Positions 16,495 to 25,317 of a stretch of DNA of 64,000 nucleotides are shown here, piece after piece. Origin of the DNA: Actinobacillus genomosp. 1 (GTDB taxonomy: Bacteria > Pseudomonadota > Gammaproteobacteria > Enterobacterales > Pasteurellaceae); the NCBI RefSeq assembly GCF_029774175.1, contig NZ_CP103834.1, forward strand, positions 816,501-880,500, written 5' to 3'. Numbering within the stretch: the first letter of the stretch is position 1; each line of letters starts with the position of its first letter. The notes below the pieces were generated by a model. The model did no database searches, was not told the origin of the DNA, and saw nothing but the letters and a program-made list of their open reading frames with translations. The position numbers and the translations under genes were made by a program.

Positions 16495-19400
16495 TTAATT
16501 TTTATCATTAAATTTTTCCGTTGCCCATTTAACTTCTTCGTTAGTCGCCTGATTTTTAATAAACACATCTAACTGGTTAAAGGATATTTCAATATTGTGT
16601 TCGGCAAAAAGTTGATTGATGCGTCGATTCAATTCATCAATCGTACGTGTTCTGTCTAAGATTTGCCCAACATGTACACGTAATTCGTGATCTAAGGTAC
16701 TCGGGCCGAACGTAAGGAAATACACGACCGGTGGCGGATCTTTCAGCACGCTCGGATTTTCTTCCGCAGCTTGTAATAACAAACGTTTTACTAATTCGAG
16801 ATCCGAACCGTATGCCACTCCGACACTAATCACTAAACGGGTCATAGAAGAGGTCAATGCCCAGTTTACGATACGTTCGGTAATAAAGGCTTTATTCGGT
16901 ACGATAACCTCTTTCTTATCGTTATCAATCAATGTCGTAGCACGAATACGAATTTTGGAAACCGTGCCGTTAAAAGTACCGATAGTAATCATATCGCCGA
17001 TACGTACCGGTCGTTCAAATAAAATAATGATGCCTGACACGAAGTTTGCAAAAATCTCTTGCATACCGAAACCTAAACCGACCGATAATGCGGTAAATAG
17101 CCACTGTAATTTAGACCATGACATACCTAACGTAGCAAAAGCGAAAGTTGCGCCCACTACCACAAGGAGATAAGTCAATAAGGTCGTTACCGTATAAGGC
17201 GTACCCTGTGACAGCTTAAGATTGGAAAAGACCAAAGCTTCCAATAAACCGCTTAGGTTTCGGATTAGTACATAAGTTACAAATAGAATCCCGAAAGCGA
17301 CCAATAAATTCAACAAGGTAATGGATTCCATTACTACACCTTGCGCGGTTTCAGTCGCCTGTTGCCAAAGCGTTACACCGTTTAAGTAATAAGCCACGGT
17401 AATTAAATCGGACCATACCCAATACAATAATGCAAATAACGCCGCCCAAAGCATGAGATCCGTTAATTTCAACATCTGATCTTTGATTTCACTGACGGCA
17501 AGCGTGTCATCTCGTAAATCAAACGGAATATCATCCTCCGATTGAGCGACTTGTTGTTCGGTATTCGTCACTTTCGCTAATGCTTGTTCTCGTTTTTCTT
17601 GCAGGCGACGGAAAGCTAAACGACGCGATGCGACATTGAAAGTCCGATAAAACACATTACGTAAAATAATCCACGTAGTGACAGCAAAATAAGTTGAAAC
17701 CAGATGTTCAATAATCACTAACGAAGTATAGTAATAGCCTAAAACGATTAAGATAACTAAAGCAATCGGTGCTAAAAACAATACCGCGCGAGCAATATTT
17801 AACAATACGTTACGCAGACTTTCTTCATCCTTCGCCACATTTTGGTAAATAGAAATCGCCTGTCTGAATCCGGGCGCAACAATAAAAATAATACTTATCA
17901 GTACAATAACGGTAAATACTTGCCCGATGACATCATAAGCAATTCCCATTTCCGTAACATGACTAAATACCGCCGTATTCAGCATTAAGCCGATTACCCA
18001 TACCGAGCGTTTTAGAATGTCACGGAAAACCGCATTACTTTTTTGCGGCATATTGAAATGGCGATAGCCGATTCCATTCGGGCGTAACATTGCCACCATA
18101 AAGGCAAAATATAGCCAATAGCCGGACATTTTTAAGCCCCAAGGCCAAACTTCCGTCGGATCTTGGAAACAAATATAAGTGACTAAAATAAATACCATCA
18201 AGAAGATGAAGGTACTCGGTAAACAAAGAATCACCGTCCAAACAATCGCTGCCGGCGTATTCCATTGACTATCCGTAGCAACAGTACGCATACTGTTATT
18301 TATTTTTGTTAAACGCTGCTTAATTTTCTCTTTTTGACGAGAAATCAATAATACGCCTAACGCAAGTAATAACTCCAATATACTGGCCGGAATAATGTTA
18401 TCTTTCCAATTGGAGAAATCGAATTTTTTGGCTAAATCTTTTACTTGAAAACTTGCCAACGATAAGAAATTTTCAAACCAATCCAAATCAATCGGACTAT
18501 TACTTTTTACCCAGAAACTTTGCTGCTCCAGTTTTTTCTGCAACGAATCACTGATTGTTTGAACCTGTTGTTGATTTAATTCAATATTAATAGACAAATT
18601 CAGCTGATTATTCAATGACTTAATCAGCTCGGCTAAAATTTTGGCTCGTTCGGTAAGAATATTTTTTAACTGCTCTTTTTCTTTTTCCGTAAAGGTAGCT
18701 TTCTCATCTTTTTCCAATTTGGCGATATACATTGCCGGCTCGGATACGCTATCTTTAAATTCGGTAATATCAAATACTCGTACCCGTAAATCGGCAATTT
18801 GCTTTGATAACCCTTTGATCATTTGATCTTGCGGCAAAGATTGCTTTTGCTTATTGATAATGCGAGATAACACAAGCGTACCTTGTAACGCACTAATTTG
18901 TTCTTCGATATTACGTTGCGTTTGCTGAAGATTATCCAATACGCTTTTAATGCGTAAATTATCTTGTGATAACTGCGTCAATTGCGTTGTTTGTTTTAAA
19001 AGTTCTTCACTGATACGCGTATTAAAGTTTAGCTCTTTTACAATTAACGGATTGGTGTCCGAATTGGCATTTTTCTGTTGAGATTGTGCCGCTTGTTCGA
19101 CTTTATTTTTAGAATCTTCGACTAACTTGGTATTAATCGCATTTTGCAGATTGCTTAATTCCGTTTGTAAATTTTGCTGAGCTAATTTTTTCTCGTCCAA
19201 CTGGCTGTTATAGAGCGCAGTTAAGTTATCGCTACCGCGTAATAGCGATTGGCTATAGCTATTTTGCAAATCGAGTAAAACCAATTCGGTTTCTAACTTG
19301 GTTTTCTCCGCACCGGAAATATTCACATTGCCCAGTAAAGTACCGATTTCCTGCTTACGTGTTGCATTTGTCTGCAATGTCGTTTGCGCTTTATCCGGCG

Positions 19401-19839
19401 CAGAATTTTGCGCGACTAATTTAGCATTAATCGTTGTGAGATCTTGCTGAAGAGCTTCACCGGTAGTCTGAACGTTCGCAAGGTCTTTTTGCAAATCCGC
19501 CATTGACCGTTTAGCAAGCGTTTCTAACGTTGGAACAAGCGTATTTTTAAGCTTACTTACATTTGCCTGACTGGCTTTTAAGGCGGTTTGTGCTTGTTCG
19601 ATTTCTTTATCTAACGCTTCATTATCCGTTTTTTGTTTGGCAATCTGCGTTAATAACGCTTGCGTATCCTCAAGATACTGAATAAGAGCCTTATTACCTT
19701 CATTTTGTTCACCTTTCTTAGCGGCATCAATTTGTGCCTTCAGATCTTTCTCAGTCGGTAATTCCACCGTCCAAGCATAATTTCCGCTTAATATGAATAT
19801 TAAGCTGATTAAGAACGGGTTAAACAGACGCTTTATCAT
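16495..19839 (-). CDS. Large MscK/MscM-type mechanosensitive channel (first of tandem pair)
   Basis: A 1114-residue paralogue of the next gene with the same layout: signal peptide (about residues 1-23), periplasmic coiled-coil rich in Gln/Lys/Leu, multiple membrane segments from about residue 480, and the MscS core with ALSVGLGFGMQEIFANFVSG then FERPVRIGDMITIG. The pore-proximal helix is better conserved than the periplasmic domain. Its start overlaps the 3' end of menE by 20 bases, suggesting translational coupling. The two copies differ enough that the duplication is old or they have distinct gating roles. Confidence 0.9.
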   Translation of the reverse strand: MIKRLFNPFLISLIFILSGNYAWTVELPTEKDLKAQIDAAKKGEQNEGNKALIQYLEDTQALLTQIAKQKTDNEALDKEIEQAQTALKASQANVSKLKNTLVPTLETLAKRSMADLQKDLANVQTTGEALQQDLTTINAKLVAQNSAPDKAQTTLQTNATRKQEIGTLLGNVNISGAEKTKLETELVLLDLQNSYSQSLLRGSDNLTALYNSQLDEKKLAQQNLQTELSNLQNAINTKLVEDSKNKVEQAAQSQQKNANSDTNPLIVKELNFNTRISEELLKQTTQLTQLSQDNLRIKSVLDNLQQTQRNIEEQISALQGTLVLSRIINKQKQSLPQDQMIKGLSKQIADLRVRVFDITEFKDSVSEPAMYIAKLEKDEKATFTEKEKEQLKNILTERAKILAELIKSLNNQLNLSINIELNQQQVQTISDSLQKKLEQQSFWVKSNSPIDLDWFENFLSLASFQVKDLAKKFDFSNWKDNIIPASILELLLALGVLLISRQKEKIKQRLTKINNSMRTVATDSQWNTPAAIVWTVILCLPSTFIFLMVFILVTYICFQDPTEVWPWGLKMSGYWLYFAFMVAMLRPNGIGYRHFNMPQKSNAVFRDILKRSVWVIGLMLNTAVFSHVTEMGIAYDVIGQVFTVIVLISIIFIVAPGFRQAISIYQNVAKDEESLRNVLLNIARAVLFLAPIALVILIVLGYYYTSLVIIEHLVSTYFAVTTWIILRNVFYRTFNVASRRLAFRRLQEKREQALAKVTNTEQQVAQSEDDIPFDLRDDTLAVSEIKDQMLKLTDLMLWAALFALLYWVWSDLITVAYYLNGVTLWQQATETAQGVVMESITLLNLLVAFGILFVTYVLIRNLSGLLEALVFSNLKLSQGTPYTVTTLLTYLLVVVGATFAFATLGMSWSKLQWLFTALSVGLGFGMQEIFANFVSGIIILFERPVRIGDMITIGTFNGTVSKIRIRATTLIDNDKKEVIVPNKAFITERIVNWALTSSMTRLVISVGVAYGSDLELVKRLLLQAAEENPSVLKDPPPVVYFLTFGPSTLDHELRVHVGQILDRTRTIDELNRRINQLFAEHNIEISFNQLDVFIKNQATNEEVKWATEKFNDKN

Positions 19840-21250
19840 TATGATTTCCTAGTAATTGATTTAATACGGATTGTAATTTCGCTCGAGAGACTTTTATACC
19901 GCCTTGTTGCTGAGTTTGTACAAGATCTAACGGATAATAGGCTATCGGTTGTTTAAATTTCTCAAGTTTATCGCTAAGCCAAGCGGTCAAATTCGCACAA
20001 TTTGCTGCAAAATCGGATTGAGTAAATTGTAAGACGGCAACCGGCCTTTGTCCGAATTCCGCATCTTCGACAGGTAAAATAAAAACCTGATTCACCATAC
20101 CCGATTGATAGATGACTTTTTCGACATCTTCCGGCTGAATATTTTCCCCTCCGGAAATAAACATATTATCCAAACGGCCTTTAACAACCAGTTTACCGAC
20201 GCTATTCCATTCGCCTCGGTCTTTGGTTTGTAACCAACCGGCTTGATTTACAAGCGGTCGGATTTCACCGTTTTTTTGCAATGCTCCTAATGCCAAGCCA
20301 CTCCCTTTGACCCAAATTTCATTCTCAACCAATTTAACTTCTCGCCCTTTAAGCGGATAGCCGACATTATCCAATTCGTTTTCAACCGCACAAATAGTTG
20401 AAGCCATTTCCGTCATACCGTAACCGCAATAGCTTACAATACCCTGCTGTTGAGCTTCTGCCACTAACTCTGCAGGAATCGCACTTCCGCCAAGTAAAAA
20501 TCGCTTGCTGATTTTTCCCTGATCTTGTGTTCTTTGTTGTAAATAACGTCGTAGCTGCGTCGGTACCAGTGAGGCGTGCGATACTTTATCCAAACAAATA
20601 AAGAAATGATCTTTTTGCTCATTAACCACTAACGTAGCACCTTGAGCCAACCAACGCCAGACGATTCCCTGCCCCGAAACATGAAAGAGCGGCAGGCTTA
20701 ACAACCAAGAATCATGCTTGGTAAATCGCATTAATTCGCACACGCCTTCGGCATTATCCAAATGATTTTGCATACTATGCACTATCGCTTTCGGCAAGCC
20801 GGATGAACCCGATGTCAGCGTCAGGGTTGCAGGTGTCGTCAAAGAGGTTTGTGGCAAAGCGGAAGCGGTCGTTTTTAACGAAAAATCGGCAAAATGGTGA
20901 TCGGTAATAACAATCTTGATACCATATTCCGCCAGAAGAGCTTGACGTTGTGATTCCGTTAAGGACGGATTCAGCATTAAAATGCGCGCACCTAGTGCAA
21001 CAGCAGCTAAATAACACAATAATCCGCTTAAACGATGTGATCCCGAATAAGCGACCATAACATTTCGCTGGACACCTTGTTGATGTAAAAAAGTGACAAT
21101 TTGTTGAATAAGCAGCTGCAATTGCTGCCAATTGAGCCGAGTCGGGAGATCTGAGAATAAGGAACTATTCCCTTTTTCCCACTCAATAGCCGATTGTTGC
21201 GCAGAATATTGCGCCCAATAAGCGGTCGGAAAAAGGGAAAAATTTACCAT
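19820..21250 (-). CDS. menE: o-Succinylbenzoate-CoA ligase
   Basis: A 476-residue acyl-adenylate-forming enzyme that activates o-succinylbenzoate with CoA for menaquinone synthesis. The AMP-binding P-loop TLTSGSSGLPKA, the GYGMTE motif and the KGRLDNMFISGGENIQPEDVE hinge region are all present; the conserved C-terminal lysine falls in GGIKVSRAKLQ. The gene lies 19 bases after seqA and overlaps the next channel gene. A menE-channel-aroC-mepA order is also remembered from Haemophilus influenzae, which supports the assignment. Confidence 0.94.
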   Translation of the reverse strand: MVNFSLFPTAYWAQYSAQQSAIEWEKGNSSLFSDLPTRLNWQQLQLLIQQIVTFLHQQGVQRNVMVAYSGSHRLSGLLCYLAAVALGARILMLNPSLTESQRQALLAEYGIKIVITDHHFADFSLKTTASALPQTSLTTPATLTLTSGSSGLPKAIVHSMQNHLDNAEGVCELMRFTKHDSWLLSLPLFHVSGQGIVWRWLAQGATLVVNEQKDHFFICLDKVSHASLVPTQLRRYLQQRTQDQGKISKRFLLGGSAIPAELVAEAQQQGIVSYCGYGMTEMASTICAVENELDNVGYPLKGREVKLVENEIWVKGSGLALGALQKNGEIRPLVNQAGWLQTKDRGEWNSVGKLVVKGRLDNMFISGGENIQPEDVEKVIYQSGMVNQVFILPVEDAEFGQRPVAVLQFTQSDFAANCANLTAWLSDKLEKFKQPIAYYPLDLVQTQQQGGIKVSRAKLQSVLNQLLGNHNDKASV

Positions 21251-21269
21251 AAACGAATATAAATATTAA

Positions 21270-21830
21270 TTAAGCAAAGATCGTACGTACACGATCAATA
21301 AGATGTTGAGGAAGTTCCATCGTTTCCATCACACCGGTAAGGATCAAGCCTTTACGTGCGGTATTATTATTAGTGACCACCCAAAACGGCGAATCCGGAA
21401 TTTGTTTTGCCTTAACGCTACTGCCATGGCTTAATAATGCTTCTTCACTGGTGCCGAAATAGGTACGTTCCGTACCGGTAACTACTTCGGTCGCCTGCGC
21501 AAAACCTTGAGCATTGGCGTGATGTAATGCAGAAAGTAACATTAAAAAACGCGCCACATTTTTGTTTTCGTTTACAAACGAATCCGATTTCAAAACTTTC
21601 TCAACTTTTTGTACCGCTTTTTCAATAAGATCTTCTTTTTTAGCTTTCGCTTTCGGCTTTGCCAGTTCTTTCAGTTCATCAATCGTATTTTGTTGAACCA
21701 GTACAAAAGGCTGTGGAGATGACGGTAAACGCAACAGACGACGTAAAATATCCGACGCACTTTCACCAATTGCTTGGGTTCTGCTGGCAATGTAATGATA
21801 TAATTCATCATCGACTTCGATCGTTTTCAT
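21270..21830 (-). CDS. seqA: SeqA, negative modulator of replication initiation
   Basis: A 186-residue DNA-binding protein. The N-terminal oligomerisation domain opens MKTIEVDDELYHYIASRTQ, and the C-terminal domain contains the hemimethylated GATC-binding region with RTYFGTSEEAL and NNTARKG. SeqA sequesters newly replicated oriC and organises nascent DNA in Dam-containing gamma-proteobacteria, so Dam methylation is expected here. It diverges from ybfF across a 123-base spacer, as in E. coli. menE follows 19 bases downstream. Confidence 0.96.
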   Translation of the reverse strand: MKTIEVDDELYHYIASRTQAIGESASDILRRLLRLPSSPQPFVLVQQNTIDELKELAKPKAKAKKEDLIEKAVQKVEKVLKSDSFVNENKNVARFLMLLSALHHANAQGFAQATEVVTGTERTYFGTSEEALLSHGSSVKAKQIPDSPFWVVTNNNTARKGLILTGVMETMELPQHLIDRVRTIFA

Positions 21831-21953
21831 CTTAACCTCTTGATATTTTTGTTTTGATTTACTTGATTAGAAAAAAATTCTAGGCATTATAATACAGATT
21901 CAAGATCTTTTTACAGGATCTTAACCAAACATTTGAATAAAAAATAACAACTT

Positions 21954-22739
21954 ATGACAGAAAATACTTATCTTAATTATCAATTCCAACCGGCAACCGA
22001 AAAAGCCGATGCGCAGACAATGGTGTTTCTGCACGGATTATTCGGCGATATGAATAATTTGGGCATTATCGCCCGCCAATTTAGCGAGCAATTTAATATC
22101 TTACGTGTGGATCTACGCAATCACGGTCAATCGTTTCATTCCGATGAAATGAATTACCAATTGATGGCGAAAGATCTACAAGCATTGTTAGAGCGTTTAG
22201 CTTTAGCGGACAATATTGTGATCGGTCATTCGATGGGCGGCAAAACGGCAATGACTTTAGCCAATATTGCACCTGCTCTAGTCGAAAAATTAGTCGTGAT
22301 TGATATTGCGCCGACTGCCAATCCAACCCATCGCCACGACAACAATTTTGCCGGCTTATTTGCAATTAAAGCCGCTCAACCTGAAACGCGCCAACAAGCA
22401 AAAACCGTATTGGCACAATATGTGAAAGACGAAGGCGAGCAACAATTTATGTTAAAAGCGTTCGATCCGCAAAAACTGGACTATTTCCGCTTTAATTTAA
22501 CGGCAATTAAAGCCAACTATGAAAATTTGATGGGTTGGAACGAAGTCTTTTTTGATAAACCGACTTTATTTATTAAAGGCGGTGCGTCCGATTATATTCA
22601 AGCGAAAGACACCGACGCGATTCTGAAGCAATTTCCACAGGCAAAATCGTTTGTCGTTGCCAACGCCCAGCATTGGGTACATGCTGAAAAACCGGAAACA
22701 GTCGCTCGCGCCATTCAAAAATTTTTAGACAAGGAATAA
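21954..22739 (+). CDS. ybfF: YbfF-type esterase (alpha/beta hydrolase)
   Basis: A 261-residue alpha/beta hydrolase. Visible elements are the oxyanion-loop HGLFGDMNNLG (residues 27-37), nucleophile S93 in GHSMGGKTA, and the catalytic histidine in NAQHWVHAEKPE near the C terminus. E. coli YbfF hydrolyses short acyl esters and acyl-CoA in vitro; its physiological substrate is unclear. It diverges from seqA as in E. coli and is followed after seven bases by cmoA, so both are likely on one transcript. Confidence 0.9.
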   Translation: MTENTYLNYQFQPATEKADAQTMVFLHGLFGDMNNLGIIARQFSEQFNILRVDLRNHGQSFHSDEMNYQLMAKDLQALLERLALADNIVIGHSMGGKTAMTLANIAPALVEKLVVIDIAPTANPTHRHDNNFAGLFAIKAAQPETRQQAKTVLAQYVKDEGEQQFMLKAFDPQKLDYFRFNLTAIKANYENLMGWNEVFFDKPTLFIKGGASDYIQAKDTDAILKQFPQAKSFVVANAQHWVHAEKPETVARAIQKFLDKE

Positions 22740-22746
22740 CAAAATT

Positions 22747-23472
22747 ATGCATAAAGATACGATTTTTTCCGCACCGATTGAGAAACTCGGTGATTTTACC
22801 TTTGACGAATCGGTTGCCGAAGTGTTTCCCGATATGATCCAACGTTCCGTACCGGGCTACTCGAATATCATTACCGCTATCGGTATGTTGGCACAACGTT
22901 TCGTTACCGAAGGATCGCAAGTTTATGATTTAGGTTGTTCTCGTGGCGCGGGGATTTTATCCATTCGCCGTAATCTACAAACCAATCAAGTGAAAATTAT
23001 CGGCGTAGATAATTCTCAACCGATGGTAGAACGTTGCCGCTCGCATATCAATGCCTATCACTCTGAGGTGCCGGTGGAAATCTTGTGTGATGATATTCGT
23101 CATATCGAAATCAAAAACGCTTCAATGGTCGTGTTGAATTTTACCTTGCAATTTTTGCCTCGTGCGGATCGTCTTGAATTGCTGACTAAAATTTATCAGG
23201 GCTTAAACCCGAACGGTATTTTGGTGCTATCTGAAAAGTTCACTTTTGAAAACCAAACCATGAATGAATTACTCATTGACTTACATCATACCTTTAAACG
23301 TGCTAACGGTTACAGCGAACTTGAAGTCAGCCAAAAACGTACCGCTCTCGAAAACGTGATGCTGACCGATAGCATTGAAACCCATAAAGAACGCTTAAAA
23401 CAGGCCGGCTTTTCTCAAATCGAACTTTGGTTCCAATGTTTCAACTTCGGTTCAATGATTGCGATCAAATAA
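22747..23472 (+). CDS. cmoA: CmoA, carboxy-SAM synthase
   Basis: A 241-residue class I methyltransferase-fold protein starting HKDTIFSAPIEKLGDFTFDE, which is characteristic of CmoA. The cofactor site VYDLGCSRGAG follows at about residues 59-69. CmoA makes carboxy-S-adenosylmethionine from SAM and prephenate. CmoB uses it to form cmo5U34 at the tRNA wobble position. cmoB is not next to it here. An inverted uptake-signal pair immediately downstream probably ends the transcript. Confidence 0.94.
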   Translation: MHKDTIFSAPIEKLGDFTFDESVAEVFPDMIQRSVPGYSNIITAIGMLAQRFVTEGSQVYDLGCSRGAGILSIRRNLQTNQVKIIGVDNSQPMVERCRSHINAYHSEVPVEILCDDIRHIEIKNASMVVLNFTLQFLPRADRLELLTKIYQGLNPNGILVLSEKFTFENQTMNELLIDLHHTFKRANGYSELEVSQKRTALENVMLTDSIETHKERLKQAGFSQIELWFQCFNFGSMIAIK

Positions 23473-23475
23473 ATT

Positions 23476-23529
23476 AAGCGGTCAAATTCGTCAAAAATTT
23501 TGCAAAAAACTGCTCGGATCAGACCGCTT
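23476..23529. terminator. Inverted uptake-signal pair after cmoA
   Basis: AAGCGGTC at 23476-23483 and GACCGCTT at 23522-23529 form an inverted pair four bases past the cmoA stop. Pairing beyond the core is weak, so termination strength is uncertain. Confidence 0.45.
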
Positions 23530-23553
23530 GCTCAACCTGAAACCTTAGGAAAT

Positions 23554-23583
23554 TTGCGCAAGCGGTCATTTTTTCGGTATAAT
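23554..23583 (+). promoter_or_regulatory. fabI promoter
   Basis: TTGCGC at 23554-23559 and a perfect TATAAT at 23578-23583 are spaced by 18 bases, fitting a sigma-70 promoter. The spacer contains a complete CAAGCGGTC uptake-signal core. The fabI ATG is about 94 bases downstream. Confidence 0.65.
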
Positions 23584-23676
23584 CGATAAAATCTCGTAGG
23601 GGCGTATCGAATACGTCCTTTATTTTATATGAAGTACGCGTGTTACACGCTTCAACAATATTCAAAGGAATCCAGC

Positions 23677-24465
23677 ATGAGCTTTTTAACAGGTAAACGC
23701 ATTTTAGTAACGGGTCTTGCAAGCAACCGTTCTATCGCATACGGCATTGCAAAAGCAATGAAAGCACAAGGCGCAGAACTCGCATTCACTTATTTAAACG
23801 ATAAATTACAACCGCGTGTTGAAGAGTTTGCTAAAGAATTCGGTTCGGACATCGTATTACCATTAGATGTAGCAACAGACGAATCAATCCAAAACTGCTT
23901 TGCGGAATTAAGTAAAAAATGGGAAAAATTTGACGGTTTCGTACACGCAATCGCATTCGCACCGGGTGATCAATTAGACGGTGACTATGTAAACGCAGCA
24001 ACCCGTGAAGGCTACCGTATCGCACACGATATTAGTGCATACAGCTTCGTCGCAATGGCACAAGCAGCGCGTCCATACTTAAACGAAAATGCAGCACTTT
24101 TAACCTTAAGTTACTTAGGTGCGGAACGTGCGATTCCTAACTACAACGTAATGTGTTTAGCAAAAGCGTCATTAGAAGCGGCGACACGTGTAATGGCGGC
24201 GGATTTAGGTAAAGACGGTATCCGTGTAAATGCAATCTCTGCAGGTCCAATCCGTACGCTTGCGGCATCAGGTATTAAAAACTTCAAAAAAATGCTTTCC
24301 GCATTTGAAAAAACTGCAGCGTTACGTCGCACCGTTACTATTGACGATGTGGGTAACTCAGCGGCATTCTTATGTTCAGACTTAGCTTCCGGCGTGACAG
24401 GTGAAGTGTTACACGTTGATGCAGGTTTCAGCATTACTGCAATGGGCGAATTAGGCGAAGAATAA
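23677..24465 (+). CDS. fabI: Enoyl-[acyl-carrier-protein] reductase (NADH)
   Basis: A 262-residue short-chain dehydrogenase-type reductase that completes each elongation cycle of fatty acid synthesis. It starts MSFLTGKRILVTGLASNRS, with the NADH-binding motif. The active site has the Y-x6-K motif in AERAIPNYNVMCLAKASLEA, and ISAGPIRTLAASGI follows. The ATG at 23677 has an AAAGGA ribosome site, so the 16 open upstream codons are not used. FabI is the target of triclosan-type inhibitors. A cysteine takes the place of glycine within NVMxLAK compared with E. coli. Confidence 0.97.
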   Translation: MSFLTGKRILVTGLASNRSIAYGIAKAMKAQGAELAFTYLNDKLQPRVEEFAKEFGSDIVLPLDVATDESIQNCFAELSKKWEKFDGFVHAIAFAPGDQLDGDYVNAATREGYRIAHDISAYSFVAMAQAARPYLNENAALLTLSYLGAERAIPNYNVMCLAKASLEAATRVMAADLGKDGIRVNAISAGPIRTLAASGIKNFKKMLSAFEKTAALRRTVTIDDVGNSAAFLCSDLASGVTGEVLHVDAGFSITAMGELGEE

Positions 24466-24485
24466 TTCGACTATCGATAAACAAA

Positions 24486-24513
24486 AACGGACGCAATTTA
24501 GCGTCCGTTTTTT
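24486..24513 (+). terminator. fabI terminator
   Basis: AACGGACGC pairs with GCGTCCGTT around AATTTA and is followed by T residues. It lies 21 bases past the fabI stop. Confidence 0.92.
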
Positions 24514-24613
24514 ATTTCTGCGATCTTGATCGAAGAATCAGAATTTTAGCCAGTCCTTCTCTGCTGTATTTTGCTATGCTATCCAATAAATTAATGTAGT
24601 TACAAAAAATCAT

Positions 24614-24642
24614 TTGAGCGTCTGATTTTAACGTGATAATGT
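24614..24642 (+). promoter_or_regulatory. Promoter of brnT-brnA
   Basis: TTGAGC at 24614-24619 and TAATGT at 24637-24642 are separated by 17 bases, only 11 bases before the brnT ATG. BrnA antitoxins usually repress their own operon through such a region. No strong palindrome is evident. Confidence 0.45.
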
Positions 24643-24653
24643 AGAGGCAAAGC

Positions 24654-24932
24654 ATGAAGCTGGAATATGATAAACAAAAAAGCCTACGCAACGAGCAAGA
24701 AAGAGGTTTACCGTTTTCGGTTGCACAAAATTTTGAATTCGATACCGCTTTTATTGAACAAGATATTCGCTTTGAATACTCGGAACCTCGTTTTAAAGCA
24801 ATAGGATTTATTCACGAACGACTTTTCGTGATCGTTTTTTGTCTGAGGAACGAAAATTATCATATTATCAGTTTGCGGAAAGCCAATCCAAGAGAGGTTA
24901 AAAAATATGAAATATACCGAAGATTATATTGA
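24654..24932 (+). CDS. brnT: BrnT-family toxin
   Basis: A 92-residue BrnT-like protein. It has the family pattern: an early YDKQKSLRNEQERGLPF segment, a DTAFIEQDIRFEYSEPRFKAIG centre and a C-terminal VIVFCLRNENYHIISLRKANPREVKKYE. BrnT is a RelE-fold ribonuclease toxin that slows translation. It overlaps the antitoxin gene by 26 bases, the usual toxin-first order for this family. The pair sits between fabI and rnb and is AT-rich, consistent with acquisition. Confidence 0.88.
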   Translation: MKLEYDKQKSLRNEQERGLPFSVAQNFEFDTAFIEQDIRFEYSEPRFKAIGFIHERLFVIVFCLRNENYHIISLRKANPREVKKYEIYRRLY

Positions 24933-25185
24933 TGACGAAAATCCGGAATGGACAGATGAAGATTTCAAAAATGCCCTCACTTTCGAACAAATGCCTCCGG
25001 CATTACAAGCATTGGTCACTGAAAGTCGTGAGCGCAAACGTGGTCGCCCTGTTGCACAAAAAAAGAAAGTAAGCGTGACAATTCGCTACTCGCAATCCGT
25101 GATTGATGCTTTTAAGTCCACCGGCAAAGGTTGGCAAAGCCGAATGAATCAAGTGCTGGAAGATTATGTTTCGAAAACATTATAA
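24907..25185 (+). CDS. brnA: BrnA-family antitoxin
   Basis: A 92-residue antitoxin. The acidic N-terminal half (DYIDDENPEWTDEDF) would bind the toxin. The C-terminal half has a ribbon-helix-helix fold with KKKVSVTIRYSQSVIDAFKS and GWQSRMNQVLEDY, typical of BrnA. It is translated in overlap with brnT, from an ATG preceded by AGAGG. It is expected to neutralise BrnT and repress the operon. An inverted uptake-signal pair lies eight bases downstream. Confidence 0.88.
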   Translation: MKYTEDYIDDENPEWTDEDFKNALTFEQMPPALQALVTESRERKRGRPVAQKKKVSVTIRYSQSVIDAFKSTGKGWQSRMNQVLEDYVSKTL

Positions 25186-25192
25186 AATCATT

Positions 25193-25248
25193 AAAGCGGT
25201 TAGATTTAGTTGATATTTTACAAAAAATTCAGCAAATCTAACCGCTTT
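25193..25248. terminator. Inverted uptake-signal-like pair after brnA
   Basis: AAAGCGGTTAGATTT at 25193-25207 and its exact reverse complement at 25234-25248 form a 15-bp stem eight bases after the brnA stop. Confidence 0.6.
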
Positions 25249-25273
25249 CCGTTATAATCCCTTCCAATTCCAT

Positions 25274-25298
25274 GGTGCAACTACGCTGCACCTTTTTT
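25274..25298 (+). terminator. Terminator-like hairpin in the rnb leader
   Basis: GGTGCA and TGCACC pair around ACTACGC at 25274-25292, followed by six T residues. It lies just 20 bases before the rnb ATG, downstream of a TATAAT-like sequence at 25253-25258. It is either an attenuator in the rnb leader or a second terminator behind brnA. Confidence 0.6.
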
Positions 25299-25317
25299 AT
25301 TTTTATAGAGAGAATTT

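Noticed and set aside
24654..25185. HigB/HigA or RelE/RelB pair
   Set aside because: Toxin-first order, 26-base overlap and sequence pattern fit BrnT/BrnA better.
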